A stretch of 64,000 nt of DNA, from positions 1,612,001 to 1,676,000 of the forward strand of contig CAWDAD010000001.1 of assembly GCA_963800235.1 (NCBI GenBank), given 5' to 3'. Origin of the DNA: CAVVNP01 sp963800235 (GTDB lineage: Bacteria > Actinomycetota > Acidimicrobiia > Acidimicrobiales > Iamiaceae). Numbering within the stretch: the stretch's first letter is position 1; each line of letters begins with the position of its first letter. A model generated the notes under the pieces. That model searched no databases, was not told where the DNA came from, and was given only the letters and a program-made list of their open reading frames with translations. This document shows, one piece after another, positions 48,841-57,045 of the stretch. The position numbers and the translations under genes were made by a program.

Positions 48841-49245
48841 ATGACCTACACCGACGAGCAGCGAGCCTTCCTCGACGGCCACACCTGGGCGGTGCTGGCC
48901 ACCGGCCGGGCCGACGGGTCGCCCCAGCAGTCGATGATCGGTTACACGATCGACGACGAGGGCCGCCTGGTGGTGTCGGCCAAGGCGTACACCGCCAAGT
49001 GGCGCAACGCCCTGCGCCAGCCCCGGGTCAGCCTGACCGTCGCCGACGGGCGGGCCCACCTGGTCGTCTACGGCACCGCCGAGACCATCGACGCCGACCC
49101 GCTGCGGGCCGAGCTGACCGCCGACGTGTTCGCCGCGCTCTCCGGCGGCGACCGCCCCGACCCCTCGACCATCACCGGCATGCTCGACGAGCAGGAGCGG
49201 GTCGTGCTGCGCATCACCCCCGAGAAGGTCCTCCTCCACGAGTGA
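48841..49245 (+). CDS. PPOX-class F420-dependent oxidoreductase-like protein
   Basis: This 134-residue split-barrel protein shows EQRAFLDGHTWAVLATGRADGSPQQSMIGYTIDDEGRLVVSAKAYTAKWRNALRQPRVSLTVADGRAHLVVYGTAETI, the pattern of the F420-binding PPOX branch found in actinobacteria. Its substrate is unknown. It is divergent from the TetR gene at 47972 across the strongest operator copy, so it may be a member of that regulon. Confidence 0.87.
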   Translation: MTYTDEQRAFLDGHTWAVLATGRADGSPQQSMIGYTIDDEGRLVVSAKAYTAKWRNALRQPRVSLTVADGRAHLVVYGTAETIDADPLRAELTADVFAALSGGDRPDPSTITGMLDEQERVVLRITPEKVLLHE

Positions 49246-49263
49246 CCCCCCTCCCCCCCCATC

Positions 49264-49312
49264 GAACCTGTCGCAGTTGTGCCGGCCAGGGCCCGACACC
49301 TGCGACCAGTTG
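49264..49312. repeat. Hairpin repeat family B, imperfect copy
   Basis: The left arm begins GAACCTGTCGCAGTTGTG and the right ends CACCTGCGACCAGTTG. The arms pair with three mismatches around a GGCC-rich centre. It begins 18 bases after the PPOX stop and closely resembles the copy at 52693. Confidence 0.65.
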
Positions 49313-49380
49313 GGTGACGGCGGGGTCGACCGCGCCCGACTCGGGGGTTCGATCACGACGGCGGCCGCCAGACTGTCCTG

Positions 49381-52300
49381 ATGCCCCCGCCGACCATCGA
49401 CGCCCTCGACCCGGGCACGTTGCGGCGCATCTTCACGGCCCCGACGTGGGAGCGGGGCATGGGCTACGCCGCCCAGGGTCGGGCCCGGGTGCTGAGCGCC
49501 GAGCCGGGTCGGCTCCGGGGGGTGGTCCAGGGCTCGGGCGCCAACGTCTACCTGGTCGACGTGTCGTGGGCCGGTGACGCCGGCCGGACCCTGCTGAGCG
49601 ACGACTGCACGTGCCCCGTCGGCATGGCCTGCAAGCACGCGGTGGCCCTGATCCTCACCGCCCGCGCCGAGCGGACCTCCACCGACCTCTCGTGGCGCCA
49701 GTCCCTGGCCGGCGTCCTGACCCCCGGTGCCGGGACGGACGGGAGCGGCGCACCGCTGGCGCTCGAGCTGTCCGAGCTGGCGACCATGGCCTACCCGGGC
49801 GACGCTCGGGTCGCCGCCCGCATCGGCGCCCGGCCGATGCGGCTCGGACGCACCGGCTGGGTGAAGACCGGCGCCTCGTGGCACGACCTGAACCAGCCCC
49901 AGCCCGGGCGCTCGGCGGCGACCGGGGCGGTCGACGCCACCCAGCAGGCGGCGCTGCGGGCCATGCTGGCCAGCACCCACTCGGGCACCTTCTACGGCGC
50001 CAGCGGCGCCCTCGACCTCGACGAGTTCGGCGTCGACCTGTGGTTCCACCTGAGCCGGGCGGTCGACCTCGGCGTCACCCTGCTGGGGCCCGACGGCACG
50101 GCGGACTCGGTGCAGCTGCACGAGCCGGCGGCGGTGTCGGTCGACCTGACCGCCGACGGGGACGGCGCCGTGCACCTGGCCGTCGAGCTGGACGTCGTGG
50201 GCGAGCCGTTCGAGGTGGACCGCCGCGACGTGCGCATCCTCGGCAGCCCGGCCCACGGCCTGCACGCCCTCGTCGACGGCGTCCTCCACCTGGTGCCGCT
50301 GGCCGAGCCGCTCCACCCCGACCTGGCTGAGCTGCTCGCCGGCCAGGAGGTCGTGGTCCCGGCCGAGGACGTCGACGAGCTGCTCGACGAATACCAGCCG
50401 CTGCTGGCGCGGCTGGTGCCGGTGCGCTCCTCGGACGGGTCGGTCCCCCTGACGCCGCTGACGCTGGAGGGGCTGGTGCTGCGCATCGAGCGCACCGCCA
50501 TCGACGCCGCCGACGCCCGGTGGCTGGCCCGCTACCGACGCGACGGCCGCGCCGTCGACCACCCCCTCCGGGGCTCCGGCCGCAGCCGGGACCACGTGGC
50601 CGAGGACCGGTCGGTCCGCTCCCTCGAGCTGCCCACCTGGATCCTCCCGCAGCTCGTCGGCCACGACGGCCGCCCCCGGGACCGCGCCTTCCACGGCACC
50701 GACGCCATCCGCCTCCTGACCCAGGTCGTGCCCTGGCTCGAGGACCGCGGCCAGGTGCAGGTCGAGGTGGAGTCGGCCGAGCAGGTGCCCGACCTGCGGG
50801 AGGCGACCGGCGCCCCGGAGATCTCGCTGGCGATCACCGACGGGGGGTCCGCCCCGACCGACGAGGCCGACGCCGGGCCGGCGGACGGCGAGGACCGCAC
50901 CGACTGGTTCGACCTGCAGGTCACGGTGACCGTCGACGGCGAGGCGGTTCCGCTCCCGATGCTGATCGAGGCGCTCACCCACGGGCTCGACGTGGTCGTG
51001 CTGCCGAGCGGCACGTGGCTGCGGGTCGACCGCCCCGAGCTGACCCGCCTGCGGGAGCTGATCGAGGAGGCCCGCGGCCTGGCCGAGCCCGAGGCCGGCG
51101 CCGACGCCACCCTCAACCGCTTCCAGGTGAGCTGGTGGGAGGAGCTGGCCCGTCTCGGCGTGGTCGAGGAGCAGTCCCGGCGCTGGGCGACCAGCACCGC
51201 CCAGCTGGCCGAGCTGGGCGCGCCCGAGCCGATCGCCGTCCCGTCCGGGCTGGCCGCCACCCTGCGCCCCTACCAGCGAGAGGGGCTCGACTGGCTGGCC
51301 TTCCTGCAGCGCAACCGGCTCGGCGGCATCCTCGCCGACGACATGGGGCTCGGGAAGACCGTGCAGACCCTGGCGCTCTGCCTGCACGTGCTCGACGACG
51401 ACCCCGGCGCCCGCTTCCTCGTCGTCGCTCCGACCAGCGTGGTCGAGAACTGGCGGCGGGAGGCCGAGCGCTTCGCCCCCGGCATGGAGGTCCGCACCAT
51501 CCACGGCACCCAGGCCCGCCGGCGCACCACGCTGGCCGAGGCGGTGGGCGACGCCCGCCTGGTCGTCACCTCCTACGCCCTGTTCCGCCTGGAGTTCGAG
51601 GCCTACCAGGCGCTGCGCTGGGACGTGCTGCTGCTCGACGAGGCCCAGTTCGTCAAGAACCACCAGTCGAAGGGCTACCGCTGCGCCCGCCGGCTCGACG
51701 CCGCCACCAAGATCGCGATCACCGGCACGCCGATGGAGAACAGCCTGATGGACCTGTGGTCGCTGCTGTCGATCACCGCCCCCGGCCTGTACCCCGACCC
51801 GAAGCGGTTCTCCGAGGTGTACCGCAAGCCGATCGAGCGGGGCGACGCCCCCGAGAAGCTGGCCACCCTACGGCGGCGCATCGCCCCGCTGATGCGGCGT
51901 CGCACCAAGGACCACGTCCTGACCGAGCTGCCCCCCAAGATCGAGCAGACCGTCGAGGTCGAGCTGGGCGCCCGCCATGCCCGCATCTACCAGACCCAGC
52001 TGCAGCGCCAGCGCCAGAAGGTGCTCGGGCTGGTGGGCGACGTGCAGCGCAACCGGTTCGAGATCTTCCGGTCGCTGACCCTCATGCGCCAGCTCAGCCT
52101 CGACCCCGGGCTGGTCGAGCCCGACCACGACGACGTCGGGTCGGCCAAGCTCGACCGGCTGGTCGAGGACCTCACCCAGGTGGTCGCCGAAGGGCACCGG
52201 GCGCTGGTGTTCAGCCAGTTCACCCGCTTCCTGGCCCGGGTCCGGGCCCGGCTCGACGCCGCCGGCATCGAGCACGCCTACCTCGACGGCCGCACCCGCA

Positions 52301-52650
52301 AGCGGGACGAGGTCATCTCGCGCTTCAAGGACGGCGAGGCGCCGGTGTTCGTGATCAGCCTCAAGGCCGGCGGCGTCGGGCTGAACCTGACCGAGGCCGA
52401 CTACTGCTTCGTGCTCGACCCGTGGTGGAACCCGGCGGTCGAGACCCAGGCGGTCGACCGGGCCCACCGCATCGGCCAGCAGAACCCGGTGGTCGTCTAC
52501 CGCTACGTCTCGACCGGGACCATCGAGGAGAAGGTGATGGAGCTCAAGGCGCGCAAGGCGGCGATGTTCGCCGACGTGGTCGACGCCGACGGCGCCCTCG
52601 CCGGCGCCCTCACCGAAGGCGACATCCGCGGCCTCCTCGACCTCACCTGA
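49381..52650 (+). CDS. SWIM-domain SNF2-family helicase (DEAD-like ATPase)
   Basis: This 1089-residue protein has an N-terminal SWIM zinc motif CTCPVGMACKHAV (about 76-88), a long middle region (about 100-620), then a SNF2 ATPase core. That core has YQREGLDWL, Walker A ADDMGLGKT (about 652-660), LLLDEAQFVKN (about 748-758), ITGTPMENSLMDLWSLL, and a second domain with VFSQFTRFLARVRARL (about 944), SLKAGGVGLNLTEADYCFVLDPWWNPAVETQAVDRAHRIGQ. ATP-driven DNA translocation or protein displacement is expected. SWIM-SNF2 proteins are common in actinobacteria, with unknown role. It is bracketed by two copies of hairpin family B. Confidence 0.93.
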   Translation: MPPPTIDALDPGTLRRIFTAPTWERGMGYAAQGRARVLSAEPGRLRGVVQGSGANVYLVDVSWAGDAGRTLLSDDCTCPVGMACKHAVALILTARAERTSTDLSWRQSLAGVLTPGAGTDGSGAPLALELSELATMAYPGDARVAARIGARPMRLGRTGWVKTGASWHDLNQPQPGRSAATGAVDATQQAALRAMLASTHSGTFYGASGALDLDEFGVDLWFHLSRAVDLGVTLLGPDGTADSVQLHEPAAVSVDLTADGDGAVHLAVELDVVGEPFEVDRRDVRILGSPAHGLHALVDGVLHLVPLAEPLHPDLAELLAGQEVVVPAEDVDELLDEYQPLLARLVPVRSSDGSVPLTPLTLEGLVLRIERTAIDAADARWLARYRRDGRAVDHPLRGSGRSRDHVAEDRSVRSLELPTWILPQLVGHDGRPRDRAFHGTDAIRLLTQVVPWLEDRGQVQVEVESAEQVPDLREATGAPEISLAITDGGSAPTDEADAGPADGEDRTDWFDLQVTVTVDGEAVPLPMLIEALTHGLDVVVLPSGTWLRVDRPELTRLRELIEEARGLAEPEAGADATLNRFQVSWWEELARLGVVEEQSRRWATSTAQLAELGAPEPIAVPSGLAATLRPYQREGLDWLAFLQRNRLGGILADDMGLGKTVQTLALCLHVLDDDPGARFLVVAPTSVVENWRREAERFAPGMEVRTIHGTQARRRTTLAEAVGDARLVVTSYALFRLEFEAYQALRWDVLLLDEAQFVKNHQSKGYRCARRLDAATKIAITGTPMENSLMDLWSLLSITAPGLYPDPKRFSEVYRKPIERGDAPEKLATLRRRIAPLMRRRTKDHVLTELPPKIEQTVEVELGARHARIYQTQLQRQRQKVLGLVGDVQRNRFEIFRSLTLMRQLSLDPGLVEPDHDDVGSAKLDRLVEDLTQVVAEGHRALVFSQFTRFLARVRARLDAAGIEHAYLDGRTRKRDEVISRFKDGEAPVFVISLKAGGVGLNLTEADYCFVLDPWWNPAVETQAVDRAHRIGQQNPVVVYRYVSTGTIEEKVMELKARKAAMFADVVDADGALAGALTEGDIRGLLDLT

Positions 52651-52692
52651 CCCGGTCGTCCGTCGCGTCCCGGACCCCCAACCCCTCCGATC

Positions 52693-52741
52693 GAACTTGT
52701 CGCAGTTGTAGGGCGAGGGCCCGCACAACTGCGACAAGTTC
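52693..52741. repeat. Hairpin repeat family B, perfect copy; probable terminator
   Basis: GAACTTGTCGCAGTTGT (52693-52709) pairs perfectly with 52725-52741 (17 bp), and GGGC (711-714) pairs with GCCC (719-722) in the inner loop. It begins 43 bases after the SNF2 stop; no T-tract. Confidence 0.82.
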
Positions 52742-52807
52742 ACCGCTGACGGCGGGGCCTCGGTGGCGCCCCCGGTGCGGCGCGCCGTCGGCGGGCCGAC
52801 GATCGCG

Positions 52808-53101
52808 TCAGGACGAGGTGGCGCCGCCGTTGCGGCCGAGGCGACGCTGCTCTCGTTCGAGCACCACGTCGTCGGTGGGCGCGAGCAGGAAGGTGGCCGC
52901 ACCGTGGGCAGCCAGGCCGACGCCCCACCCGAGCAACGGGTAGACGAACCACGGGTGCCCGCCGCCGGTGACGGCCCAGATCACCACCAGCATGGTGTTG
53001 ACCGCGAACCAGATCGAGGCGTGGAGCCAGAAGGCCCGACGCCGCCGGAGCTGGCGGGCCTCCCGCTCCCGGAAGGCGTCGTGGGCGAAGGGGTCGGTCA
53101 T
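52808..53101 (-). CDS. Small two-transmembrane (2TM) domain protein
   Basis: This 97-residue membrane protein has an N-terminal basic, acidic helix (HDAFREREARQLRRRRAFWLHASIWF) followed by two hydrophobic segments (about 26-45 and 51-72) in the 2TM domain pattern, and a basic tail (LEREQRRLGRNG). Such genes are commonly paired with PadR or histidine-kinase regulators. The ATG at 53101 has AAGGAGG, and overlaps the PadR stop (ATGA). It is probably the direct target of that PadR. Confidence 0.84.
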   Translation of the reverse strand: MTDPFAHDAFREREARQLRRRRAFWLHASIWFAVNTMLVVIWAVTGGGHPWFVYPLLGWGVGLAAHGAATFLLAPTDDVVLEREQRRLGRNGGATSS

Positions 53102-53634
53102 GGGTGTCCTCCTTGGTGCGAGGGTTCCGGCGGTCGGACGACGGACCGGATCTGGTCGTGGGCAGCGCGCAGGACCGAGCGCACGCGCGCCTCCTGTTCG
53201 GGCTCGAGCGGTCGTTGCCGGTCGGGCACCTGGGCGGCGAAGCCGTCGAGGACCTGACCGAGGGTCGGCTGGTGGTCCCCGCCGGCCGCCCGTCGGGCGA
53301 CGTCGGTCAGCAGCTCCCCGTGCTCGGCGGTCGCCCGCCGCCCGGCATCGGTGATCTGGTAGGCGCGGCCGCCATCCCGGTCGTGGCCGGTCACCAGGCC
53401 GGCGTCCTCGAGCGACAGCAGGGCGGGGTAGACGGCGCCCGGGCTGGCACGCCACGTGCCGCCGATCCGGTCCTGGAGCCGATGCATGATCACGTAGCCG
53501 TTGGCTCCGGCGTCGTGGCCGTTGGGGGACGGAGGTGACGTGCCCGCATGGGTCACGTCCGGCTCCGGCTCCAGCGCGGCCAGCACCTGGAGCACCGCCA
53601 CCCGCAACTCGCCACGGCGGAAGACCCGCTTCAT
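53098..53634 (-). CDS. PadR-family transcriptional regulator
   Basis: This 178-residue regulator has a winged helix at residues about 40-100 (GYVIMHRLQDRIGGTWRASPGAVYPALLSLEDAGLVTGHDRDGGRAYQITDAGRRA) and a C-terminal coiled helical segment. The front third has a PadR-typical opening RGELRVAVLQVLAAL followed by an extended proline/glycine insert (EPDVTHAGTSPPSPNGHDAGA). It is upstream of and overlapping the 2TM gene, with two palindromes upstream. Autorepression is typical of the family. Confidence 0.9.
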   Translation of the reverse strand: MKRVFRRGELRVAVLQVLAALEPEPDVTHAGTSPPSPNGHDAGANGYVIMHRLQDRIGGTWRASPGAVYPALLSLEDAGLVTGHDRDGGRAYQITDAGRRATAEHGELLTDVARRAAGGDHQPTLGQVLDGFAAQVPDRQRPLEPEQEARVRSVLRAAHDQIRSVVRPPEPSHQGGHP

Positions 53635-53657
53635 CGGTCGGTGGTCGCTCGGTGCAT

Positions 53658-53674
53658 CGTTACCGAGGGTAACG
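53658..53674. promoter_or_regulatory. PadR operator CGTTACCGAGGGTAACG
   Basis: A perfect palindrome with seven-base arms (CGTTACC/GGTAACG) and a three-base centre, beginning 24 bases upstream of the PadR start. Nearly the same sequence (TCGTTACCGnnnGTAAC) lies at 3537-3552. Confidence 0.72.
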
Positions 53675-53686
53675 TAATGCTACGTT
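53671..53686. promoter_or_regulatory. Second palindrome AACGTAATGCTACGTT upstream of PadR
   Basis: Six-base arms (AACGTA/TACGTT) around ATGC. It overlaps the end of the first site by four bases, suggesting a double operator or overlapping promoter. Confidence 0.55.
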
Positions 53687-53840
53687 GAGCGCCAACCTCG
53701 GGGCCGCTGAGCGCGGATCGGATCGGCACCGACGCTCAGCACCGCCATTCGGCACGCAACCGGGGCCCCGCCGGGCTCCCAGCCGCCTTAGCCCCCCGAA
53801 CTCGGGCGGAGGTCGCCCCCCGGCGGGGGAGACTCGACCG

Positions 53841-54395
53841 GTGGGCGCAGCTCCACCGCAGCGGATCGCCGTCCTCGGCTGCATCGGCGCGGGGAAGTCG
53901 ACCCTCGCCCGCCGGCTGGGCGAGCGGTTCGACCTGCCGGTGGTCCACCTCGACCGGCGGTGGTGGATCGACGGCGACCACGTGATCACCGGCCGGTGCA
54001 GCGCCCGCACCCACGCCCTGTCGCCCGAGGCGTTCCGCGAGGTCCAGCGGCGGGTCGTCGCCGGGGACCGCTGGGTCGTGGAGGGCGACACGTCCTGGCT
54101 CGACGTCCGGCTCCCCCGGGCCGATGCGATCGTCGTGCTCGACCTCCCCCGGTGGCGGTGCGCCTGGCGGGTGGTGCGCAGGACCGGGACCGGCCGGGAC
54201 GACTACCCGCCGGCCGTGCGCGAGTCGTGGCGGTGGACGGTGGTGCTGGTCGACTGGATCGTGCGGAGGTGGCCGAGCCGGCGACGTCGCATCGAGGCGG
54301 CCATCGAGCGCCACGGAACGACCCCACGCATCTTCACGCTGCGGTCCCAGGACGAGGTCGACGAGCTGGTGCGGACCTGGGAGCGGTCGACGTAG
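53841..54395 (+). CDS. P-loop nucleoside/nucleotide kinase-like protein
   Basis: This 184-residue AAA/ATPase-like protein of the small-kinase (FlaR/adenylate-kinase-like) group has Walker A GCIGAGKST (Lys19), the LIDP-like HLDRRWWIDGDHV, an EGDTSWLDVRLPRADAIVVLDLPRWRCAWRVVRRTG segment and an ending HGTTPRIFTLRSQDEVDELVRTWE. These proteins are often annotated topology modulation or adenylate kinase, with undefined substrate. The GTG at 53841 is chosen because the Walker A then begins near residue 13, as usual. GGGGGAG lies about nine bases upstream. Confidence 0.85.
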   Translation: MGAAPPQRIAVLGCIGAGKSTLARRLGERFDLPVVHLDRRWWIDGDHVITGRCSARTHALSPEAFREVQRRVVAGDRWVVEGDTSWLDVRLPRADAIVVLDLPRWRCAWRVVRRTGTGRDDYPPAVRESWRWTVVLVDWIVRRWPSRRRRIEAAIERHGTTPRIFTLRSQDEVDELVRTWERST

Positions 54396-54433
54396 CAGGC
54401 CAGGTCGACGCCGCCGCCCGGGCTCGCGTCTCC

Positions 54434-54447
54434 GGGCAGGCCTGCCC
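54434..54447. terminator. 14-base perfect palindrome GGGCAGGCCTGCCC
   Basis: It lies 38 bases after the kinase stop and 39 before the beta-lactamase-like gene. It may be a terminator or an operator; nothing else supports either choice. Confidence 0.4.
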
Positions 54448-54486
54448 TCGATCGCTGGCTGGCGACCGGCGGTACGGTGCGCCGGC

Positions 54487-55920
54487 GTGGACGTGCCGAG
54501 CAGCCAGCCGTCGGACGAGGGCGTCGACGCCGGGGGGATCGTCGACTTCATCGACGGCCTGGAGCGGGATCCGGAGATCGAGCCGCACGCCCTGATCGTG
54601 CAGCGCCACGGCCGGCGGATCGTCGAGGCCGCGTGGGCGCCGCACCGCACCGACCGGGCCCGGCTCGTCTACTCGGTGAGCAAGACCTTCACCGGCACCG
54701 CGCTGGCGCTGCAGGTCGGCGAGGGCCGCCTGTCGCTCGACGACCTGGTCAGCGACCACCTGCCGGAGCTGTTCGACGGCGCCGACGAGCGGACCCGGCG
54801 CATGCGGATCCGCCACATCGCCTCGATGGCGTCAGGCCACGACCGGGAGATGTACCTCGACGCCGTCGCCGCCGACCGGGACGACCCGGTGCGGGCGTTC
54901 TTCACCCTGTCGCCCGACGCCGAGCCGGGGACCGTGTTCGCGTACAACCAGCCGCCGGTCCTGGCCCTGGCGACGATCCTGACCCGCCTGGCCGGCGAGC
55001 CGATGGCCGACTACCTGCGGCCCCGGGTGCTCGAACCGCTCGGCATCGACGAGCTGCGCTGGTCGCGCCTCGACAACGGCACCGAGCTGGGGTTCTCGGG
55101 GGTGCACACCAGCGTCGACGCCGTGGCCCGCCTCGGCCAGCTGTACCTCGACGACGGCTGCTGCGACGGGCGCCGGCTGCTGCCGGAGGGGTGGGTGGCG
55201 CAGGCGTCGACGCTCCAGACCGACAACCGCCGCCCCGGCGAGCCGATCGACTGGCAGCAGGGCTACGGCTTCACCATGTGGCTGTCGCGCCACGGCTACC
55301 GGGGCGACGGCGCCTACGGCCAGTTCATGGTGGTGCTGCCCGAGGCCGACGCCGTGGTCGCCATGTACTCCTGCACCGAGCAGATGCAGACCGTCCTCGA
55401 CCTGATGTGGACCCACCTGCTGCCCGCCATGGGCCAGGACGGGTCGAGCGGCACGACCGGCTCACGGTCGGCCGACGACGAACTGGCCGAGAGGGTCGAG
55501 GGGTTGTGGGTGCCGACGGCAGCCGAGCGATCAGGTGTGGAGGGTGCGGCCGACGCTCGGGTCGCGCTGACGAACGGTCAGGTGTTCACGCCGGACGAGC
55601 GGACCGCCGCCAGCCCCCTGTTCCTGATCGACCAGCTCGAAGTCGCCGAGGAAGGGCTGATCGTGCGAGAGCCGAGAGGGACGATGACGGTCCCGCTGAC
55701 CAGCGGCTGGTCCGACGTGACCGACCCCCCGGTTGCCACCAACGCCGCCACCCTCCCCGACGGCCGAGTCGCCGTCGACCTGGCCATGCTCACCGCCCCC
55801 CACCGCGCCGAGCTCCTCCTCGATCCGGCGACCTCGACCTTCCACGCCCGCTGGCCGAACATCCCCCTCTTCGGCGCCGGCCTCAGCCGCTCCCTGACGA
55901 CGATGCGCCTACCGGACTGA
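54487..55920 (+). CDS. Class C beta-lactamase-like serine hydrolase
   Basis: This 477-residue hydrolase has the catalytic S-x-x-K motif (Ser63-V-S-Lys66 in YSVSKTF), a YNQ element in FAYNQPPVLALATILTRLAGEP, and FSGVHTSVDAVARLGQLYLDDG. The C-terminal region (about 350-477) forms a beta-barrel-like extension found in some penicillin-binding/EstB-like esterases. No signal peptide is present, so it is likely a cytosolic esterase or peptidase rather than a lactamase. Start GTG at 54487 is uncertain by a few codons. Confidence 0.87.
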   Translation: MDVPSSQPSDEGVDAGGIVDFIDGLERDPEIEPHALIVQRHGRRIVEAAWAPHRTDRARLVYSVSKTFTGTALALQVGEGRLSLDDLVSDHLPELFDGADERTRRMRIRHIASMASGHDREMYLDAVAADRDDPVRAFFTLSPDAEPGTVFAYNQPPVLALATILTRLAGEPMADYLRPRVLEPLGIDELRWSRLDNGTELGFSGVHTSVDAVARLGQLYLDDGCCDGRRLLPEGWVAQASTLQTDNRRPGEPIDWQQGYGFTMWLSRHGYRGDGAYGQFMVVLPEADAVVAMYSCTEQMQTVLDLMWTHLLPAMGQDGSSGTTGSRSADDELAERVEGLWVPTAAERSGVEGAADARVALTNGQVFTPDERTAASPLFLIDQLEVAEEGLIVREPRGTMTVPLTSGWSDVTDPPVATNAATLPDGRVAVDLAMLTAPHRAELLLDPATSTFHARWPNIPLFGAGLSRSLTTMRLPD

Positions 55921-55992
55921 GTTCGAGGGACCAACTTCGAGCTGGCGGCTCGAGCACGCGAACGATCCCCGGGACTCGAGTAGAACCTCAGC

Positions 55993-56910
55993 ATGGCGAC
56001 GGGCGAGCGGGACCGACTGGTCCGACAGTTCGCCTTCGGGTTCCTCGGTCAGCAGCGCGAGATCTTTGGCGACGTCATGCCCTGGCGCGCGTTGCTCCAA
56101 GGCTTCGAGTTCGAGGGCCGGCGGGTGCCGCTCGTCAGCCAGCAGGGCATCTTCAAGCCGGCGGTGCTCGACGAGGTCGCGTTGAGCATCCGCACCACGC
56201 CGGTGATCCAAGGGCACACTCGGCCGTACGAAGACGGGGTGACCGACGAGGGGTTGGTCCTCTATCGCTACCGGGGCACTGATCCGAACCACCGGGAGAA
56301 CGTCGGCCTGCGGAAGGCGATGCACCAGCAGATTCCGCTCATTCACTTCCAGGGGATCACCAAGGGCCAATACCTCGCGTCCTGGCCGGTCTTCATCGTG
56401 GGAGACGACCCGACCGCGCTCGCGTTCACCGTCGCCGTGGCCGACCCGGAGTTGCTGAACCCCGACCTCTCTCCGGCCATCGCCGAGGAGGCCCGTCGCG
56501 CTTACTTCCAAGCGGTCACCAAGCGACGCCTGCACCAAGCCGTGTTCAGGGAGCGGGTGCTCCACGCCTACCAGCGGTCCTGCGGCATCTGTCGGCTGCG
56601 CCATCCCGAGCTGCTGGACGCCGCCCACATCCTCCCGGACGGCCACCCCCGGGGTGAGCCGATCGTCCCGAACGGGCTGTCGCTCTGCAAGCTGCACCAC
56701 GCGGCGTTCGACGCGAACCTTCTCGGCATTCGGCCCGATCTGCGAATAGAGGTTCGACCGAGCATCCTCCACGAGCGCGATGGGCCGATGCTCCTCCACG
56801 GCCTCCAGGGCATGAACGGGGCGTCGCTTCTCACCCCACGCCGGCACGAGTGGCGGCCCGGAGCCGACCGCCTCGAGGAGCGCTACGAGGAGTTTCGACA
56901 AGCCGGCTGA
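55993..56910 (+). CDS. HNH endonuclease, standalone restriction-type
   Basis: This 305-residue protein has a C-terminal HNH domain (about 195-255): CGIC (from residue 197), DAAHILPDGHPRGEPIVPNGLSLCKLHHAAFDANLLGI, with metal-binding Cys pair and catalytic His-Asn-His pattern. The N-terminal 160 residues are rich in aromatic strands (GVTDEGLVLYRYRGTDPNHRENVGLRKAMHQQIPLIHFQGI), as in families that pair a DNA-recognition domain with HNH. The gene is visibly less GC-rich than its neighbours (atctttggc, ctctatcgc and similar codons), suggesting recent transfer. No methyltransferase gene adjoins it, so it could be a modification-dependent enzyme. The ATG at 55993 follows a weak site. Confidence 0.87.
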   Translation: MATGERDRLVRQFAFGFLGQQREIFGDVMPWRALLQGFEFEGRRVPLVSQQGIFKPAVLDEVALSIRTTPVIQGHTRPYEDGVTDEGLVLYRYRGTDPNHRENVGLRKAMHQQIPLIHFQGITKGQYLASWPVFIVGDDPTALAFTVAVADPELLNPDLSPAIAEEARRAYFQAVTKRRLHQAVFRERVLHAYQRSCGICRLRHPELLDAAHILPDGHPRGEPIVPNGLSLCKLHHAAFDANLLGIRPDLRIEVRPSILHERDGPMLLHGLQGMNGASLLTPRRHEWRPGADRLEERYEEFRQAG

Positions 56911-56937
56911 GCGGACCGGTCGGAAGGAGCGAAACCT

Positions 56938-56970
56938 CTGCTCTGAGCAGCCCGGTTCGACCGAGCCGGG
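56938..56970. terminator. Double hairpin between convergent HNH and sulfatase genes
   Basis: CTGCTC (56938-56943) faces GAGCAG (45-50), and CCCGG (56951-56955) pairs with CCGGG (56966-56970). GAAACC (56931-56936) also pairs with GGTTTC (56970-56975) as an outer stem. The 135-base gap is otherwise featureless. Confidence 0.5.
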
Positions 56971-57045
56971 GTTTCGAACGCAGCGAGAGATCAGGTGCTG
57001 GTTCGCCGCAGTTGCTTGCCTCGTCGTGGTCAGGCCGCCCGGCGG

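Noticed and set aside
48676..51663. 995-residue minus-strand frame opposite the SNF2 helicase
   Set aside because: The plus strand carries all SNF2 motifs; the opposite frame has no domain and starts inside the helicase gene.
54487..55920. Beta-lactam resistance gene
   Set aside because: SxxK and YxN-like motifs are shared with many cytosolic esterases, there is no signal peptide, and the C-terminal extension fits esterase-type relatives.
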